Shown here: positions 61,201 through 64,000 of the stretch, piece after piece | Numbering within the stretch: the stretch's first letter is position 1 | Layout of the letters: each line of letters begins with the position of its first letter | NCBI RefSeq assembly: GCF_000003815.2 | Contig: NC_049984.1 | Coordinates: 4,626,959-4,690,958 of the forward strand | Length of the DNA: 64,000 nucleotides | Reading direction: 5' to 3' | Source of the DNA: Branchiostoma floridae | Taxonomy: Eukaryota; Chordata; Leptocardii; Amphioxiformes; Branchiostomatidae | Made by a program: the position numbers and the translations under genes | Notes under the pieces: generated by a model | Databases searched by the model: none | Seen by the model: only the letters and a program-made list of their open reading frames with translations | What the model was told of the DNA's origin: nothing

Positions 61201-63957
61201 TTTACCTAATATCTTAAATGACAATCCGTATACATCATGTATTGGGTAAAAAAATGGAATAAAAGTCCGGGGGAATTATTCTCCCTTAAGTTTAGTCTCT
61301 ATGTACAGTGCTGCTTCTGGTAGCAGAGGATGCTGGGATCATCAGTCAGCAGCTTTATGGCATACTATTTAAAAGTTGAACCAGGTAAGGGATTGCCTGG
61401 CATTATTCAGCTCCTCTTTGAGTTATTAGGATAATCACTTTGATCATTCCCCTAGATTCCTGGGTCACCTGTACGCAGCTGAAGCACTGATCTCGCTGGA
61501 CCAGGTGTCTGAAGCCATCCAGCACCTGAACCCAGACAACATCAGCGACGTGTCGGTCTCCTTACCTGGCACTGTGGATACCACAGGTGAGCTGCTATAC
61601 AACTTTTCCTCGTGACTTTCCTCACTTCACTCAGAGTTGAAAATGAGTACCTACATTCAGTTTGGACCGTCCTTCGGATAGGACGTTAAATGAAGGCCCC
61701 ATTTTTGAGGAGGCCATACTTTGAGCATGTTAACAAACCCATCGCACTTATCGAAAAGAGTAGGTTCCTTCCCGGTGTGAGTGGATGAAATAAATATGTC
61801 TGGATATGCAGCTTGTATAAAGTTCAGTATAAACCTGGTGTGTTATGCCAACAACAAAAATGAAAATTTCTTCATTCTTTTTTCTCCTCCTTCTCCCCTT
61901 TCCCCTTCCTTACTGGGTTTTCTTCTTTTATTTTCATTCGTTTTCTCTGGCTCTTCCTTCCCTTCTTCCATTCCTTTTGTTCCTTCCTTCTTTCTTTTGT
62001 TCCCTTTTTCCTACTTTTATCCCTTCCTTCCTTCCTTCCTTCTGCGCATCCTTCCTTCTTCCTTTAGTGGTATATGGAATGAGTAATTGTCAGTCTCTAG
62101 CTTTTATGTCATCGATGTAGTTGAAGTTTAAAGAGGAGAGGACTAATGCTTGCCAATGTTGCTCCTTCTTCAGCTGAAAAGGGGAAGGGATCAGACGAAG
62201 GAGAGGAAAGAGAGAGCCAGGGTAGGTACAGTAAGGCTGTAATGCTTTCACATTGCAAAATAGAAGGAAAGTTATGTTTGTTAGAGTAGTACAGATCTTC
62301 CACTGTTAAGTATGCATGCTTGTCGTAGAATGTACTATGAATGTTGGGACTCGATCCGAATATGTGTTGTTTTGTATGTATGTGTGTGAATTTTTCCCTA
62401 AGTAAAGAGGAACAAAAGCAGATTAACAACTGACCCTTGACAGTAATTTATCTTCTTGTTTGTGGATGCTTACTACATTTGCCAAGTAGGTTATTTTTTG
62501 GTAGCATGTGTAGTTTACTTTGTAGTGTGACAATGAGCTGTTGTCATGATATCTGGTACTGGTATGTTGGTAGGTGTTGAAATAATATAGAATGAGTTCA
62601 GTCATGAGCCTCCTAGTGGTTTCCTTTGGTACAGCAGCAGAACATCCAGTTTGGTTGTATTTTGTACGAAACATGCCATGGTCATGCCATGTAAGTGGCT
62701 GGTAGCTTTTAGGTCAGGAAAGAAGTGTTGATTGTTTTAGCCCCCTAGTGGCCTTTCTTGGACCTACAGACATGTTTTTATGAGAAGCTTTAATGTTTAC
62801 CTTTTTCCCCACAGCAGTGCACAGTCAAAATTACCCACACTCCCTGCAGTCTGCCAAAGCCACCTTAATGTTCAACCTGGCCAGCGCTCACTGTTTACGA
62901 AGCGAGTTTGAGAAAGCCAAGAAGTGTCTACATCAAGTAAGACTGCAGTTTCAAATCTCTTTATTAGTGTAAGAAGTTTATTTGCAAGTTCGTGCCCGAT
63001 GGCTATTAGTAATGCAATCTACAGGTACATTTTGTGCCTTTAAGTAGTTTGCTGCATTTACAGATTTTTTTACACATTCTTGGTTGTTTGAGTGGTCATT
63101 GACACATTAACTACTGTTGGTGTATCTGTTACTGGTATACTGTAATGGAGTATACAGAAAGAGTAGTAGTACTAAGTATCACATGTTGGGTTACTGGGAA
63201 TACTATATAGTAGCATATTTAAATACAGCAGATAAGGCTCACATTTTAAAAACTTTTTTTTTAATGAAATTTATAAAAAAAGAAGGTACTAAAACCATAG
63301 TGCAGTTTATTTCAAATGTTACATTTGTAGCAGCAATTGCTGCTGTGTTCAGAAAAAAAGTATTATTATCATTGTTAGATAGAAGTCAGATTGAAATCAG
63401 AGCAGTCTTGATATGACAGTTTCAAGTTGGCTGTTCTATTTTGCAGGCTGCCTCCCTGATCCCACCCAATGAGATTCCTCCACAAGCAATAATGCTGGGT
63501 GTATATCTGGAGCTACAGAGTGGTAAGACCACTGTCTTTTTTTATGTGTTAAAATACAAATATCTCACTGATGATACATGTACCCAGTACTAGATGTTAT
63601 TAAGTCAAATTCTCAAAAAGCAATTGCTGAAAATGTGTCACTGACAAAAGACAATGGATGGTTGTCTGAAACGTTTGACCGTTTCCAAAATCATATCCAG
63701 TTGCTTGAGTAACTGCTTTTTGGCGTGAAAGACATTTAAAACTCAAATATCTTAAAATATACAGTACCACCTCTAGGCCCTTGTTAAGTTGTCTCTTCCT
63801 CTACCTCCCTACAGGAAACACGAAGCTGGCTCTACAGATCATCAAGAAGAACCAGCTCATACCACTGCTGAAGGGGAGCGACTCTAACGCCCCCCTCCCC
63901 GCCAGCAACACCCCTCCCACACCGCTCACTAGGGCCAAACAAAAACCTCGCAAATAA
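49844..63957 (+). CDS. CNOT10: CCR4-NOT transcription complex subunit 10
   Basis: Eighteen coding exons: 49844-50032, 50514-50606, 52023-52173, 52752-52813, 53194-53319, 53655-53822, 54558-54705, 55418-55525, 56742-56944, 57678-57802, 58854-59039, 59692-59769, 60414-60527, 61456-61586, 62174-62221, 62815-62936, 63447-63522 and 63815-63957 (2271 nt, 756 aa; human about 744). All junctions are GT-AG and in frame. CNOT10 binds CNOT11 and docks on the N-terminus of CNOT1 in the CCR4-NOT mRNA deadenylase. Tetratricopeptide-like helices run through it. Strong family stretches are [108 protein letters not shown] and [14 protein letters not shown]. Lys/Asp-rich insertions (exon 5) are lineage-specific. 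The copy is intact. Introns hold partial exon copies and transposon fragments. Confidence 0.96.
51838..51890 (+). pseudogene. Partial copy of CNOT10 exon 3
   Basis: The acceptor tract ctttgttttccag and 53 exon bases recur here, 185 bp upstream of the real exon at 52023. The two differences in the exon part (CTC/CTG and GAC/GAT) are synonymous. The copy stops inside the exon and has no donor. Confidence 0.85.
52220..52476. mobile_element. CTGTAAATGCA MITE, copy 3, with internal duplication
   Basis: Ends tactgtaaatgtagaaattt and aaatgtatttacagta. A 'cactgcaaacttaaaaccag...ccatggca' block of about 45 bp is repeated in tandem inside. Confidence 0.75.
54364..54486. mobile_element. Foldback MITE in CNOT10 intron 6
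   Basis: The arms ccaaaaagcagttactcaag and cttgagtaactgctttttgg are perfect inverses, followed by 'ctggatatg' opposite 'catatccag'. A related, less complete copy is at 63612-63723. Confidence 0.75.
54712..54761. repeat. (TG)n tract between an exon and its copy
   Basis: An interrupted TG microsatellite directly after the exon 7 donor and before the partial exon copy. A second long TG-rich stretch lies at 54970-55214. Confidence 0.9.
54762..54846 (+). pseudogene. Partial copy of CNOT10 exon 7 with donor
   Basis: 85 bp matching 54621-54705 plus the following gtgag donor. There are five base differences, all synonymous in the CNOT10 frame (AGC/AGT, GAT/GAC, GCT/GCC, CCA/CCG, TTT/TTC). The copy has no acceptor of its own. 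Confidence 0.9.
56291..56346 (+). pseudogene. Partial copy of CNOT10 exon 9
   Basis: After a 'cttaatattctag' acceptor, 56 bases match the start of the exon at 56742. There are four synonymous differences and one conservative change (Ile to Val). It breaks off at tacgag. Two more acceptor-like 'gttttgactgt...ctaggac' copies in the same intron (about 56615-56647 and 56713-56746) show repeated local duplication. Confidence 0.85.
57383..57540 (+). pseudogene. Two partial copies of CNOT10 exon 10
   Basis: 57383-57428 repeats the acceptor and the first 46 bases of the exon at 57678, with one Glu to Lys change and one synonymous change. 57521-57540 repeats the acceptor 'tattatctag' and about 20 bases. 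Both are truncated at different points. Confidence 0.85.
57826..58104 (-). mobile_element. Penelope-like element 3' fragment with GIY-YIG motif
   Basis: On the minus strand the sequence encodes [13 protein letters not shown], then [11 protein letters not shown], which fits the GIY-YIG endonuclease start of Penelope-like elements. It is followed by a stop and the 'ctggagaaggtgacagtggtc' tail found also at 15440-15530 and 8428-8480. The reverse transcriptase part is missing. Confidence 0.55.
58112..58575 (-). mobile_element. RTE-like LINE 3' fragment
   Basis: The minus-strand frame 58128-58570 encodes [43 protein letters not shown] and a Pro-Arg-Gly-rich end. This is the conserved C-terminal region of many invertebrate LINE reverse transcriptases. 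A GGTGA-type tail follows at 58112-58134. It is 5' truncated and abuts the Penelope-like fragment. Confidence 0.7.
61055..61103 (+). pseudogene. Partial copy of CNOT10 exon 14
   Basis: The acceptor ccttag and 49 exon bases match the start of the exon at 61456. There are two synonymous changes and one Leu to Pro change. The copy stops right after the GACCAG codons. Confidence 0.85.
61858..62063. repeat. Polypyrimidine tract in CNOT10 intron 14
   Basis: About 200 bp of nearly pure C/T on the plus strand with (CCTT)n and (TTTC)n runs. Frames across it are low-complexity Phe/Leu/Ser/Pro and are rejected as genes. Confidence 0.85.
63612..63723. mobile_element. Second copy of the intron-6 foldback family
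   Basis: The right arm cttgagtaactgctttttgg is intact and preceded by aatcatatccagttg. The left arm is decayed (ctcaaaaagcaattgctga). Confidence 0.6.
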
Positions 63958-64000
63958 CTCAACTTTAACCCTTACCTAGCTGAGGTAGCCTTTTGGCATC

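Noticed and set aside
61781-62120. Two overlapping Phe/Ser/Pro-rich frames
   Set aside because: They are translations of the polypyrimidine tract and have no domain.
1-64000. tRNA, rRNA or snRNA genes
   Set aside because: I looked for cloverleaf B-box-like 'ggttcgaatcc' motifs and rRNA-like blocks on both strands and saw none convincing. A covariance-model scan would be decisive.

Overview
The window is animal nuclear DNA: AT-rich, intron-dense and packed with small DNA transposons. Its protein-coding exons look deuterostome and close to vertebrate in layout, with a 391-codon HERPUD-type protein and a 756-codon CNOT10. Together with repeat families that I associate with lancelets, this suggests an amphioxus (Branchiostoma-like) genome. 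The assignment is an inference; I could not search.

Four spliced genes can be assembled by hand, every intron obeying GT-AG and every junction keeping frame. (1) GCSH, plus strand, 1872-9299, five exons: mitochondrial lipoyl-carrying H protein of the glycine cleavage system. (2) HERPUD, minus strand, 22384-15194, eight exons: ER-membrane ubiquitin-like protein of ER-associated degradation, with a perfect CRE about 440 bp upstream of its ATG. (3) An unnamed P-loop gene, minus strand, 48191-31563, four exons and 425 codons, with an N-terminal Met-Gly-Cys acylation signal and a degenerate adenylate-kinase-like domain. (4) CNOT10, plus strand, 49844-63957, 18 coding exons, a CCR4-NOT subunit. GCSH and HERPUD are convergent. 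The P-loop gene and CNOT10 are divergent and probably share a promoter near 48.2-48.75 kb. The genes share no pathway; they are ordinary neighbours.

Most of the rest is repeat. The 14-kb first intron of the P-loop gene (33903-48022) is a transposon nest. It holds hAT-type MITEs with perfect 8-bp target duplications, a 2.1-kb CpG-rich inverted-repeat element inside an older element, an 890-bp inverted-repeat element, a 440-bp palindrome, and a 5'-truncated CR1-like LINE split by a 1521-bp Harbinger-type element. Other pieces are a mariner remnant, Penelope-like 3' fragments, an RTE-like LINE tail and several small MITE families with two to four copies each.

The most unusual pattern is that coding exons repeatedly have truncated second copies in their own introns. 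At least five CNOT10 exons, the HERPUD transmembrane exon and the GCSH last-exon acceptor do. Several CNOT10 copies differ from the real exon only or almost only at synonymous sites. This points either to exon-boundary minisatellites or to alternative haplotypes joined in the assembly. I found no CRISPR array, rRNA or tRNA gene, prokaryotic operon or clearly new multi-gene system.
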